DNA of 64,000 nt from Pelomyxa schiedti (GCA_020536535.1 JAHLWZ010000123.1:66273-130272), one strand, 5' to 3'; numbered from the stretch's first letter, positions 36,518-55,239 are shown. A program made the numbers and translations. Notes: generated by a model not told the origin, from the letters alone.

Positions 36518-37958
36518 ATGGCAGCGCACGCCACCGCACCATCCAGTACACCGTCGGCTACCGCAGAACCTAGATCGTGTGCGTGTGCGAGTGTTGGTGG
36601 TGCTGGTACGCCGCCCGAGGCCGGTCCGCTTGACTTGGTCGCTTTGGGGAGCACTTGCGTCGATCAGATCTTCACGCTCGACGACATTATGAGGCTGGAA
36701 CTTACTGATAGGAGCGGAACGTCTAAAAAGTATCTCGCCATCGAAGTCAGTACGAAGGTGATTTTTCTTCTTTCTTTCTTTCTTCCTTCCCTCCTTCCCT
36801 TTTATTCTCCTTTGTTGTGCAGGGTGGGGTTCTGAGTTTGGATTACCCTTTTCGCGTGTATTAACTCGCGTTAGTTGAACGTGAGGAATGTGGCCTTCTA
36901 CCCGGGAGGCTCTGCAGCAAACATTGCTGTTGACTTATCTTTCATTGGACTTAAAACAGCATTTTTCGGCGGTATTGGTCGTGACCCACCAGGACAATGT
37001 GAGTTCTTTTGTTTTCTGCTTTGATGTGTACTCACGAAACCAAAAAAAAAAAAAAAGCTTGTAAGGGTGATTTCACAAAGAACAATGTGAATATTGAATG
37101 TTTGGCAGAATTTTCTACAGCAACTGGTCTCTCTGTTATTTTGATAACACCATGGGGTAGAGATCGATCCATCATGGCATTCAAAGGTTCCAGTGACTTG
37201 TACTCAAAAGACTTCGTGAAGGTTTGTCCGGCTATACTTTCTAGTTTTTCTCACATACTTTGGATAGCCTGAAGTATTGCTTCGTGCAAAGTGTTTTGTC
37301 TGGACTTCCCTCACAAGTGATTCTGGAATTGGTGCAATTGAGTATTGTCTTGACTTGTGCAGGGCAAACAACATTATGTGCTGTGGGGCACCCTCTATTT
37401 CCATCATTCAAAGACGAAAAGCAGAGGCAATTAAATTGCTTCAGAAGTCAAAGATAACTTCCCTGAACGAGGAAGAGCTTGAAGCCCTAACAGGTCAAAC
37501 TGATATCCGCGTTGGAATTGATATCCTATTGGGTTGGGGGCTTACCGTAGTTCAAATCACAATGGGGAAGGTAGGCTAAATTCAACCAAAACAAATTTCT
37601 GAAATTACAATCCAGCTTGGGGCCTACCTTGCGCATTGTGCGAGTAACAAACTTGTAAGAACCAAGCCTCCCCCAGTCACAGTCACTGACACAACTGGTG
37701 CCGGTGATGCTTCCATGGCCGGGCTCATCTACGGACTTCTCAACAACAAAGAGCCACATGTAATTCTGTTTCCCCACCACTCAGTGGTTTCTCCATCTCA
37801 CCTCCCCCTAGATATGTGCACAGTATGCAGCAGCCATGTCCGCCATGGAGATAGAAACAGTCGGGTGCCGTAAAGGATTACCCAACTCACTGGCAGAACT
37901 GGAAGCTTTCATTGCCTCCCGCCCCATCGTGCAAGAAATAACTCCCCTCAATCCCTGA
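36518..37958 (+). CDS. PfkB-family carbohydrate/nucleoside kinase
   Basis: Six or so exons. LDLVALGSTCVDQIF opens the fold. FYPGGSAANIAVDLSFIGLKT and GGIGRDPPGQ form the first PfkB signature. ITSLNEEELEALTG is the N-E-x-E-like motif, and VTDTTGAGDASMAGLIYG the second signature, with the catalytic Asp in GAGD intact. The C-terminus is AAMSAMEIETVGCRKGLP. The product is an ATP-dependent kinase of the ribokinase/adenosine kinase superfamily; the substrate cannot be named. The usual Phe after GAGDA is Ser here. It lies 238 bases downstream of WDR70 on the same strand. Confidence 0.85.
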
Positions 37959-38131
37959 AGAAAATAGGCTCACCAAGTACAAAGGTGCACGGTCTCATCT
38001 TTATCGGCATTTTACCATCTCAGGAAGGAGACACAAAAAAAGGGAAAAATAAAAACTGATCGTTCGTTGTAGGGACACCACGACAAGGAACAGAAAAAAA
38101 CAAAAAACCCACACGCCCAAGAGATCGTCGC

Positions 38132-39666
38132 ATGGGCTGCTGCTTTGGTCGAGGAGGCAGCAAGGAAAAGAAAAAGGACGAAGAGGAGGGCAAAGAAGGG
38201 GAAGAGGAAGAACCACTTTTGGTGAGGCTTGGTGCCACTTGAATGAATTTGTTTTGTTTGGGTTTTATCTTGTTTTGTTTTGTTTGAAGGCATGTGTTGT
38301 TGTTGGTCTGTGTGGGGATTGACTGTGTTAGAATTGTGGTCTGGAGTGCCAGGTGGCGCTAACAATACGAACAGGGGGATGCAAAGCAGAGGAAAGTATC
38401 AGGAAAGCACAGCGAAAATGAGATAAAGAAAGAAAGCACAGAAGCGACCAAGGACCAGCAGGAAGAAAAGGGACATGACAGCCACCATCACCATCATCAC
38501 GATGAGACTGAGAAGGTCATTGACACAGAAAAGGGTTCAACTAAGAGCCTCTCAGCGTCAGCATCCGCTTCAGATAAAAAAAGCGGGCTGAAGGCTAGTG
38601 GGACCATTGCTGGTGGTGATGCATCCAAGTCACGTTCTGACCTCAAGGATTCCAAGAAAGCACCAGCGCTCAGGGAATCATCTCATAAGCAGGATGTGGT
38701 TACTGTGGAGTATGATGCCCCAGTTCTGGTGCAAGTTGAAACCCCGGTTGTGTATGAGGCACCTGTTCTGGTTCAGGTTCAGACTCCTGTGAAATTTGAA
38801 GTTCCAGTGATGGTGGAAGTTCAAGCTCCACAGAAGGTGGAATATGCTGTATCAGTAGGAGATGGTGCGAAGGAACATCCAAAACCAGTTGCAGCCGTTG
38901 CACCCAAAGTTGAGCAACCGGTCAGATACGAGGCTGCTAAGACTACAACCCCTGTGTCCAGTCCCGCGGTAGTACAACCCATAGCGAGGCTTCCTTCGCC
39001 TCCACAGACTAGAACCTACTCAACATCAAAAATCGAAACTTCACCGAAGGCACCCACAGCTCCTCTAAATGTAAGGAGCTATGCACCAGCTACCACTAGA
39101 CAACCCACAGCAGGTCCTACTGCAGACAAAACCACACATCTACGAACACAATCAGCATTTGTGAGGCCCACTCAACCTACACAACCTGCTGGACTTGCTC
39201 ATTCCCGCACTATCTCTGTTAATTCCAAGGTTTCTGGTTTTGTTTTGAGTAAGTTGTATAACCATGCATAAAAGACATCCAATTTATTATCCTGGGCTCA
39301 GTCTAAAACTGCTGGCTACAAAGATGTTAACATCACGAATTTCACAACGGTTTTACGCAACATTTTTTAAACATGTAACATATCTCCAGAGCTTCAAAGA
39401 TGGGCTTGCCTTTTGTGCCTTAATCCATGCTGACTACCCGGATAAGATCGACTTCGATTCTCTTTCAAAAGATAATGCCGCTTACAATCTCAAGCTTGCG
39501 TTTGATGTTGGAGAAAAGATAGGAATACCGAAACTCGTATCACTCATCCCCTTTTTCTTTTGTAATTCCTTTGCAGCTAGATGTAGAAGATATAACCGAC
39601 CTACCAATTCCTGAGAAGCTCAGCATGATGACTTACATAATGGGCATGGCCAAAGTTCTGCACTAA
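38132..39666 (+). CDS. Lipid-anchored calponin-homology protein with VPV-type repeats
   Basis: It starts [10 protein letters not shown]: Gly2 plus Cys3 and Cys4 is a typical N-myristoylation/palmitoylation signal, so membrane attachment is likely. A Lys/Glu-rich stretch and an intron (about 38222-38373) follow, then a six-His run (38481-38500). Next come three degenerate Val/Pro/Glu repeats ([42 protein letters not shown]) that resemble articulin/alveolin-type repeats, and a Pro/Thr-rich linker. The C-terminus is a single CH domain: [57 protein letters not shown] and [17 protein letters not shown], with introns at about 39230-39278, 39341-39389 and near 39545. Likely links actin or a submembrane skeleton to the membrane. 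Confidence 0.8.
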
Positions 39667-39789
39667 AAAAACCGTTTTTTATTTCCCCAATTTTTACTGT
39701 GCTGTTCACCCATAGACATCACCCAGAGCACTCTTAGGATCAGAGTGCAAAAAAAAGTACATAAATTGTTTACAAAGAACCCATTTTAT

Positions 39790-40058
39790 TTAAAACACGT
39801 AGTAACAAAGGGGTGGTGCGCCAATAGAGTTGAACCGTGAAGAATCTGAAGCCGCAAAATCAAACAGCACAGCCTCTCTGGGAGAAAAGTAAGTGTTGGA
39901 ATTTCGGTTTACATTTACCTGTTGTTCCGGCGTTGTGGAGTCTTTGTTTTCATACGTGAAGGAAGGTCCCAAGCACTACAACAGGCACCACAGAAGCAGC
40001 AGCCGCAACCCCACCCCCAACAGCACCCACAGAAGGCACCACTGATAATTAATGACAT
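39790..40058 (-). CDS. Small Cys-rich protein, two exons
   Basis: The ATG at 40058 opens MSLIISGAFCGCCWGWG, followed by CGCCFCGACC: ten cysteines among the first 30 residues, with Gly and Trp. A 41-base intron (GTAAATGTA to TTCTCCCAG, about 39896-39936) removes a segment without a stop and joins NNR to EAVLFDFAASDSS, ending CYYVF at a TAA at 39790. An AATAAA signal overlaps the stop. The total is about 75 residues. I recognise no family. The Cys/Gly/Trp cluster could bind metal or be multiply palmitoylated; the rest is soluble. It converges with the CH gene and diverges from the Pol I gene. Confidence 0.5.
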
Positions 40059-40275
40059 AGCTATCTCATAAGAACCACCGCATCACGTTGGCCAGACAAA
40101 CAACCCTGGCCTACTTCAAAAAAGGAAAATTTTTTTTCTATTCTAAACCAAACAACAAAAATTTTTTGATCAAATCCACAGTTGCACTAATAAATTGCTC
40201 TTGGCAACAAGCCGCGAGGCACCACAGCGAATCCATCCCCGCGACGACCGCCATAACCACCACGAGGTCCTCCCA

Positions 40276-47207
<6,932 letters not shown>

Positions 47208-47436
47208 TGACTACAAACCACCACAAGCCACACACACCAACAAGCAAAACAATCACAACGCAGAACAGCAAATCAAACACCAAGTCTCAGCACTCAACAA
47301 CCATTCACACTTTCGACCAGCAACACACTCACCCCAGTGACACCATTTCCCTGCTGGGTGTTGTCAAAAAAACAACAACCAAAATAAATAAAGATTTTCA
47401 TCTGCCAATATCCTCACTTTTCCACAGAATTATCGT

Positions 47437-49558
47437 ATGAGCGGAGCCAACGCAGTTCAACAAGACGATAACGGTGGGCGTGTTAGCGCACTGGTGTTTG
47501 TGGTGTGTCACCTGTGCGAGGTTGGGAGCGAGGTGGTGACTGCACGAGACATTGTGACCCTCGCCCGTAGCTGCAGATCTATGCACCGGATCTTATTGGG
47601 CCCGCCGCCGCTCATCGTCCCGGACTTTGCCCCGATTTCGAATGCTAACGGAAATGAACTGAGGCGCAGAGGCCGCGAAAAATGCGGCGCCACTTACAGA
47701 CCGTATCCACTACCAAAGGCAAATGCTTGGGACGGTTGCGCCAGCAACGGCAGTACAAACTTGGACAATGCAGTGGAACAGCAACTGAGTGGAATTTGTG
47801 GTGTTGGAGGTTCCCGTTATGGAACGGGAGGGACGGACAGCGTTGCGACGCTTGCTGCTTCTGATGGCTTGGGTGTTGCGCTTAGTGGGGGGAGCTCAGT
47901 AGAGGAAAGTGTTGAGGAGTGCCATATCTGGAAAGACTTATGTGACCGAGATTTTGGGTGTGAACTGAATCTATGCCGTGACGTCGAGTCATTTTGATTC
48001 ACTCCCATTTGTTCTTGGATAGGAATTTGTTTGCAGGTCCCATATTGAACGTCCAGAGAATAAATCCTGTCAGAGATCACTATTCTGTGGACCACTTTGA
48101 AACCGAAGATTTACCTTTACGTGACGCTCCAAAAAATGACGCAGATTGGTTGGTTGTACTGACTTTCATCGCCGGCATTGTGTGACTCCTTTAGGGCGTA
48201 TACAAACGTACTAGGAATTTTGTGAGAACCCCACAGCGCATTCCCCTGAGATTGTCCACTTTTTCGTCACCACCAGAACACATTCAAGACTTTCCTAACT
48301 ATGTATTCAATCACCTCACACATTCGGTTCCAGGTTTCATGTGCTCCCCACCCTCAAATCGTTAATTCACTCAACTTAAGAATACCACTTCGATTCCCTG
48401 CCATGGAGTTGGAGTAAAAATCGCTCAGCCACAGAACATATTGAACTTTCAGAGTACTCTGCTAGTGAGCTGGTTTCAGACACATCTTTATAGAAATCTT
48501 TCATAGTTTCTCCTTAGTTTCCGTCTTTTCAAGCCACTCAACTTCCCGAGGGATGCGGCCTTGGTGAAATTGAGGTACATTCATGAATACCCGTTGTCTA
48601 GGTCCTCAATTCACCAGATTAAACACTGCTTCTACGAGTGCCTTTTTGTTAATGGAAATCCATTGGTACTGGATTACCCTGATTGTGATGGGAGCACTGG
48701 GAGATTGTTCATCAATTCTCAGTACACTATCTATAACAAGTACTCGATTAATCTGATGGAATGAAGGGCACATACAAAGAAAGTGGCTGAACTGAAAGAG
48801 GCATTAAGGAAAATGCAGAAAATGCAAGCAAGGGGAGCGATTGACCCCGGAATTCCGTTGTTCTCACAGGTTCCCCCCTACCGGTACTAAGGGGCTTGTT
48901 TGTTCATAATACCTCCAGGTTTGGCCAATCGTAGAGTTGTTCAAGTCAAACACTGAAGTTGGCATCAATTACACACCCCAATTTGTCTGGTGTTCCCTTT
49001 GCGCTCCTGATACTGAACATCTCTGGTACTACCCATACAAGTATGCACACAGCTTCTATTTTCCCTCAACCAACAAATTATTCCATTTTCTTGCTCAACA
49101 CCCACAAGCGAACATACAGGGTATGGTGGGCCTAGCTTGCATTTAACACAGGTAGTTGCGAGCCTTGATGTCCAGTGCGTTAAGAAGTACTGTGATGCAA
49201 TAATTCAAGGGGCCCGACCATATGTCATTCTCTTGACTTCACTGTAACTCTCGAGTTTATTGTAACGTTGAATAAAAAACATTCAAAAGATACTGCCGGG
49301 TCACGTCATCTTACTATCTCCTTGATGGACACCACAAGTTTGCCGCGTATGATACCATACCACAATTTACTGGTTGTCTGACGCTTACACAGCTATTGCC
49401 ATCTTAAGATGTACCCTCCCGCTCTCATAATTCGGAATGGACACCTCGAAAGGCAACAGCCCCACCACGCCCACGATTCCGCCACCGTGGAATCCATCTT
49501 CCCAACGGAAGAAGCCCGCCAACACTTCCGCGAAAGACTTCGTTTCGCCGACAGCTAA
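47437..49558 (+). CDS. F-box protein with C-terminal ParB/sulfiredoxin-like motif
   Basis: The N-terminus looks like an F-box: VVCHLCEVGSEVVTARDIVTLARSCRSMHRI, with the usual closing IWKDLCDRDFG after a Gly-rich insertion. Several exons of unknown similarity follow (FYECLFVNGNPLVLDYPDCDG; FSQVWPIVELFKSNTEVG). The last exons read LDVQCVKKYCDAIIQGARPYV, then, across introns at about 49243-49290 and 49351-49396, YYLLDGHHKFAAY and YPPALIIRNG, ending RLRFADS with TAA at 49556-49558. The DGHHK-AA pattern after a YYLL strand recalls the nucleotide-binding GHxR motif of ParB/sulfiredoxin-like folds. F-box proteins recruit substrates to SCF ubiquitin ligases. Central exon limits are uncertain. Confidence 0.55.
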
Positions 49559-49595
49559 GAGAAGGAAAAAAAAAAAAAACTGATCGATTCATGTC

Positions 49596-50513
49596 TCAAG
49601 AGAAGAATTCTTGAGTGGCATCGTGGATTCCACAGTTATCTAGCCAAACGCCACAAATGTGATGAAACAAGTCACCATGCCCAATGATGTACACGCAAGG
49701 CGGAGGTGGTGTCCCACAATTGCCACTGGCAGGCTCGGAAGGGGGCACCAGCGCCAGCTGGTCCCTAACAAGCCTCTTGAGTGCGTGTATCCTGGCCGCC
49801 AGTGCCTCCTCAGTCTCAGCGAACCTCGTCCTCGCAAACTCCTTGCACCAGAAGTACTCGTTCACAGGCTTGAACAGCGGGATCCCGTCGGGGCCCACGT
49901 CCTCCGGCCTCAGGCCGACGCTCCCGGCGCGTGCCGTATCTCCTCCGTCCTTGTCCGAGTCCTGGGGCGGGGTCCACCACCACACCTCGCCGTCGGGCAT
50001 CAGCGACCAGTCAAAGTCCTCGTGCCCGTGCCTCACGATGGACGTGGGCCGGCCCACGTCGCAGCTGTCCCGCAGGAACTCGGCCGCCAGCGGGGTCACT
50101 ATCACCCTGGGCAGGGGCCTGGCCGCGGGCTTGCCGGCGGTGAGGCACGCCGGCGGCGGGGTGGTCAGGGCAACAGTGGCTGTCTGCAGCGCCCTGGACA
50201 GCGGGCTGACAACGACCAGGGCAGGGGGGTCCACGGCAACGGCGTTGGCCAGTACTTTGGCTTGGTCTATACCACGCGGTGTCAATGCGGCATCAAAGAT
50301 CATGGGATCAACCCTGTGAGGAGACGTAAGGCCAACATTGTGTCGTTTTTTTGTTCCCGAGCAAGTGGAGGGAGGACAGGACTAACACTACGGAGTGCGA
50401 AAAAAAAACGAACAAAGCACTCACTCTGGGTTAGCGTTTTTGGCCTGGTTCCAGTAGGACTCCCCATGTCGAACGAGAAAGACACGGCCGCTGCAGTGAG
50501 TATCGGCGGACAT
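49596..50513 (-). CDS. Histidine phosphatase (phosphoglycerate mutase-like)
   Basis: Two exons. Exon 1 encodes MSADTHCSGRVFLVRHGESYWNQ, with the catalytic RHGE motif. After an intron (about 50315-50427), LTPRGIDQAKVLA, VVSPLSRALQTATVAL and VIVTPLAAEFLRDSCDVGRP follow. YIIGHGDLFHHICGVW supplies the second catalytic His. The RHG, S-x-L-x-R-A-x-x-T and GHG blocks place it in the branch-1 histidine phosphatase superfamily. The substrate is unknown. An insertion of about 50 residues with a WWWTPP stretch separates the blocks. It has one intron and is GC-rich. Confidence 0.85.
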
Positions 50514-50554
50514 ACGCGAAAACGCGAAATTGCTATCTCTTACATTTTCGTGTT

Positions 50555-52744
50555 TTAATCCATGCCACAGGTTTTTTTGTTTTTGTGTTTTCTGGCATGG
50601 GGTTGGTCTTGTGTTGGGGAGACCAAGTGTTGATTTGTCAAGCGACGGTAGAGGTACATAATTGGCTTGGAGAGAATACCCCGGAGTAGCGCTAGGGGTC
50701 TATCAGAGGCGAAAGTCTTGTCCTTTCGGTTGTAGAGAGCACTCCATCTTCGGGCAAGGAGTGTGATTGTGGAACCAAAAAACAGTGCAATGACTGTGCC
50801 GGTCAGTGTGCACACATTGTAAGGCATGCCTTGTTGCAGAGTTAGAGGTTTATTCAAAAAGCGGAGTGACATACTGAAATCGGGCAGTGGCAGTGTCACG
50901 GATAGCTGCTCGGTGTACAAAGTGGCCGGAAATGTTGTATACAACGAAATAGAGGGGTGCCATCCATCGTATCTCACATTGGCGTAGCTGTTACCTGCAC
51001 TCGCAACATGCGCAGATACAACAGTGGAAGGAAGATCCCAGCCCCTTTTCGTTGATTAGTGGTGTTTTCAAGTGGTGGTTTCACTCAAACCTGTGTGCAT
51101 CAGGAGGGTGCTTGTCGATGTGAAGAAAGACTTTTTCAAATTGAATAGAAACAGTCAGCTCTGCCTTCGGGGGTAAGGTGACACCCCATTCAAATATACT
51201 GGGTTCTTCGCCATTTCCAAGGCTCATGTTAAACCAATTGAAAGCTATTTTTCGATGTGAGGAACGAAGTACAAGGAGTATCAGTAACCTCCGTAATCTA
51301 ACTGTTGGTCATCCAGTTTCAGTGTGAGAGAGGAAATATAAGGTCTCACGAAAAATGGGAAGATCTGGAGGACATCAATGCTGGATGATTGCATCCCTTC
51401 ATGGTTTTGCAGATTCAGTACAATTCCTCCCCTTTCATCACCGTGTCCAGTTAGGTATTGGTGCGCCGTTACTGGAATATTGGACGGAATGCTAAGTGCT
51501 GACTGCTTGAGTGGGGTTGTAATAGAAAGGGTGGACACTGGTGATTCCTTCAAGTTGAACACTTGTGCCTTGTACGGTGGGAAAGGGGTAACAACAGTGG
51601 AATGTGGCTTGGGGGTTAGGTTGGCAACGTTTGTGTCTGCTTCAACAATTATATTGCTCTTGGAGGATACTGGGCATGCACTGAGTACAGTTCCCTTCGG
51701 AATCATTTGGTCAATATTGAATCCTTTTGCGTGTTTCAGTAGCTATTTGATTTAGGGCAATCTTACCTCCATTACTATCAATAACCACTGTGTATGTGAA
51801 TAGAAATTGGATGTACGGCTTGTCGTCAAAGATGAGGTGGTGTACAATTAAGCTCATTGAGTTGTAGTGCATATTAAACAGTGCATACGGAGACAGCATA
51901 ACACCCAAGCCAACCTGTTAATTTGAGAACTCATGGTTACATCTTTTGGATACCTTGCCACGACAAGGTAACAATTTCAAAAGGGGTGTGAGGTTTTCTG
52001 TGCAAACTGCTTCTCTTGGAAGAACACCATATCTGGCTGGTCTGGGAAGTGCTTCCTTTCCTTCTAAAGTTGGGGCTGAGCGGTGATGCAAACCCACTGG
52101 CTTGCACGTCGCGGGCTCGTCCATCAAATTGAAGGATCCACAAACAAGACCTGACAAGGCATTCCTTAGTTGCTTCCATTGAGCATCAACATTGATATCT
52201 CTGGAAGTGAATTCAACCCACAACTCAGCACCAAGTGGAGCAGCAACTGGAGGGTACCCCCACTTGTCATAGAGCCACCTGCTCTAAGTGTGCAAAAAGA
52301 GAGAAAATTACATTACGCTAATGCGCACGGAAACTAAAAACCTGAGTTAGTGACAGACGCATATCATGAACGGAATTCGTCAGCAGTACTCTTGCAAGTG
52401 ACTTGGGGAATAAATTATAATTCTGTTAAGAAAAGGGGAGATGTTAGCGAGAAGACATCCTTCTATAACATGGACGCAGACGAAACAAAAAAGAGAAAAA
52501 AAAAAAAAAAATGAAAGGGGTAACTAACCATTTCTTCCAGTTGTGCCACAGCAGTGGTGACGTTGAACTGCAGATACGCCATGTACGCTTCGACCCTTGG
52601 CGACGGCGATGCAGCATCGAAGGGGTTGGGTGGAACAAGGGGTCTCAAGACCAGCGCCTCCTCGTACCACGACTCACTCGGCCCGACGCCCTCCTCTCCA
52701 CCACACAGCGACGACCCAACCACCAACAAGATCGTTGTCATCAT
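50555..52744 (-). CDS. PIGT: GPI transamidase component PIG-T/Gpi16
   Basis: Starts MMTTILLVVGSSLCGGEEG, a signal peptide. Then come EEALVLRPLV, YLQFNV, NYNLFPKSLARVL, HDMRLSLTQ, RWLYDKWGYPP, ELWVEF and WKQLRNALSGLVCGSFN, and YGVLPREAVCTENLTPLLKL, the most conserved PIG-T stretch. The C-terminal part ends LPLPDFSMPYNVCTLTGTVIA plus a transmembrane helix (VIALFFGSTITLLARRW). DFSMPYN forms only after removal of a 45-base stopless intron at 50830-50874. PIG-T is the lumenal scaffold of the GPI transamidase in the ER, which attaches GPI anchors to proteins. About eight exons; some limits are approximate. Confidence 0.9.
50830..50874 (-). other. 45-nt stopless in-frame intron in PIG-T
   Basis: On the minus strand it runs GTATGTCACT to CAACAAG. 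Removing it turns DFSMSLRF...GMPYN into DFSMPYN, the conserved PIG-T sequence before the C-terminal membrane helix. Read through, it would add 15 residues. Confidence 0.85.
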
Positions 52745-52947
52745 GGCCAGCTCGTATTTCCGCCCACGCCACCGCCACGTGAGTCCTGCTCCCATGCTTT
52801 ACCAGAGATTGCTTAAAACTACCACCCAAAACACGGTACCATTACCAGAACGACGGTCAACCCGCAGGGGCGTCTTCCTTTGGGACAAACCTAACACAAC
52901 AGAACTATTTTTCCCGTGCACGGAAGGGAACTTGGGTGAAGAAAACC

Positions 52948-55074
52948 TCAGTTAAGTTTGTGGTGTGGCTCTGCTTGTGGTGGTGCCATTGCGGTACCTG
53001 TTGGTGGTGGCCTGTAGGAAGAAGCTTCGGGAGACGGGAAAAAGCTTCTAAAGACAGCCACAATCTGTGGCCAAACTGGTCCTTTTTGGCGGGAGCCCAA
53101 ATAAAAGTCAAGCAGCTTGTAGAGGATTTGAGTCAGTGCCAGCACTCCAAACACCACAGTGAGAAACAGCAGCAACATGACTTTGTAACCCTGCTTCTGC
53201 AGCTCCTCTGCCATCTCAACTAACTCCTTTGCCTCCTCGCTGACGGCGAATCCTTTGATCCCCTCCAACCGCTTCTTCTCTGCCTGCACGTCGGCCTCTG
53301 TCCGAATGGCTTCGGCCTCTTGCTTCTTGATTGCTGCACCCACTTTGGCTTGGTCCCTGGCCCTCTCAGCTTCCCGCAGCTGCGAGGTAATAGCCTCCTT
53401 CTCCCTACTCGCTTCCGCCCGTATCATGGCAGCCTCAATTTTCGCCTCCTCGAGTGATTTCCTTGCAGCCGATGTATATTGCAGTGCGTCATCTCTGATC
53501 TTGGCAGTACCACGAATATCTGAGAGTTATTCTTAGTGCCAAGTGTGGAACAGAATAAAGAGGCAACCTTGAACCACTGCAAAAAACTGAATGTCTCCTT
53601 TACCCTTTGACTGCCAATTTGGTTGCGGGTCGCCAACCACGCGTCATACTTGAATTCTGAGGCCCTTTTCAGGGGTGGGTACCTATGTGACACAAAAGTT
53701 GGAGAATGATAACGATAGATTGGGGTGTAACCCCTGAATATGCTCAAGCAAGTTGATGTTATCCCTGTAAGTGTAGTGTTGAGAAAGGCAAGCAGTTAGG
53801 TGGAAGCTCACCAAGGACTCTTTGTATCCCACGGGTTTATTGGGACAGAGTGTCCTCCAAAAACAGGGATGTCACGCTCCTGACCTGAAACTGCAAAAAT
53901 ACGTACCAATTCCTTGATATTTGGGGTATTTGTGAGGGCATGCAATTTGTCCCAAACCTATTATTTGTCACAGTAAGTTTCTGGTTGATTTGATTGTGCA
54001 CACTTTCTCTTTCATCAGTTCTATTTGTTTGGGACTGTATGCATCTGCTTTTGCAAGAATTGGTATGACAGTGGCGTATCGCATGGCAATTTCGATGGCT
54101 GGGATATCTGAACCGAGTATCCTGATGGCAATGACGCCAATTAAATGAAGAAAAAGAAACCTGTGGGGAAGCAAAAGATAAAACACAATGTGGAATATCT
54201 TTTCTCTCTCCTGTTTCAACCACCGTCCCAGCAATTGTTGCTCAATGAGTTCATAACTGTAGTATATTGACAAACAAACGAACTGGTGACTTATTACCCG
54301 GCCTGTAATGCTACATTGGGGAGTTGTAAGCCTTCAGTCAACATCCCGGGTATATCCAAAATGTGTAGATGGAGCTTTGTATCATTCTTGAGAGTAATAA
54401 CTGCAGTATAAGGAGTGGGCTGTTTTGTCGAGTCCTGAATAGTATCTTGCCGCTTCTTGTCCAGTAGAGCAGTGACATTTTGGCAGCCGACGTTAAATTC
54501 CGGGTCGTTGCTACGCTGTGTATCTATGGAATCTGTGAAGAAAACCAAACGAGTGACAGATCGTGCCTGCTTGGGCATTCCTTAGGAGAAGACTTTGAAT
54601 TAGAGAAGTCTTTCCCGATCCACTCATCCCTGTATCAGTGTTTATAGAAGCAGCTAGAAAGTGATGCTACCAATGAACATTATGTTAAGGTTACTCCCAA
54701 TGTCTTCCTCAGGAGTGAAATTGGTCTCCAATGGAGACTCATTACGATATACGCGGTTTCTTTCTTGCTCGTCATGCTCCTCTTTTTTTGCCACAGTCTT
54801 CGCAATAGGAAGTTAAACGGTTTTAAATTGAACACGTTAACCACAAACACAAACAAACCATTGCATCAAGTATCTGCTGCCTTTGGTTTGCGAGCTGCGT
54901 ATATGAATCCAAATTGGCACAAAGCTTCGTTTCGATATCATTCAACTCCGTCCGCTGTGAGCGCAAGAGTTCCTTGAATTTCGCGCCCGTTGCTGCTGTT
55001 CCTGTAGCGGCGGTGGCGGTTGTGGCGGCCCCGGTTGTGTTTGCGTTTGCACCCACGGAACTCTCCGTCGCCAT
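52948..55074 (-). CDS. Septin-like GTPase with C-terminal coiled coil and transmembrane anchor
   Basis: The first exon encodes MATESSVGANANTTG and a helix (LNDIETKLCANLDSYTQ). The G1 motif FIGMSGSGKTSLIQ forms across an intron ending near 54628. LHLHILDIPGMLTEG is the G3 region; EKIFHIVFYLLLP and VIPILAKADAYSPKQIELMK give the AKAD G4 motif characteristic of septins, across a 39-base stopless intron at 54122-54160. After RYPPLKRASEFKYDAWL comes a Glu/Ala/Lys-rich coiled coil (KSLEEAKIEAAMIRAEASRE), then a hydrophobic helix (LLLFLTVVFGVLALTQILY) and a short Pro-rich tail. Septins form membrane-associated filaments but normally lack a transmembrane segment; GIMAP/Toc relatives have one. Exons between G4 and the coiled coil are approximate. 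Confidence 0.7.
54122..54160 (-). other. 39-nt stopless in-frame intron in the septin-like gene
   Basis: Minus strand GTTTCTTTTTC to GCCATCAG. Its removal joins FYLLLPHR to ILGSDIPAIEI, restoring septin-like spacing between the IVFYL strand and AKAD. The segment has no stop, so an unspliced reading adds 13 hydrophobic residues. Confidence 0.75.
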
Positions 55075-55239
55075 AGTGGGTGGTCGGTTTGTCCAAACCC
55101 AGCACAAAAACCAAGTTTTATGTTTCTTTTTCGGTGGTTGAGGTTGGATTTCCCAGTACCACGCAAAACTCGCTCGACAGGGTTCATCTCCACATGTGGG
55201 AATTGTGTTGAATAGATGCCAAACTTCGAGGCGCGGCCC

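Noticed and set aside
38481-38500. His-run as an engineered tag
   Set aside because: It is only six His within a natural His/Asp/Glu-rich stretch of a spliced gene and has no vector-like flank.
49659-50558. Plus-strand 200-300 residue frames over the histidine phosphatase
   Set aside because: Shadows of a GC-rich minus-strand gene whose RHGE and GHG motifs are clear.
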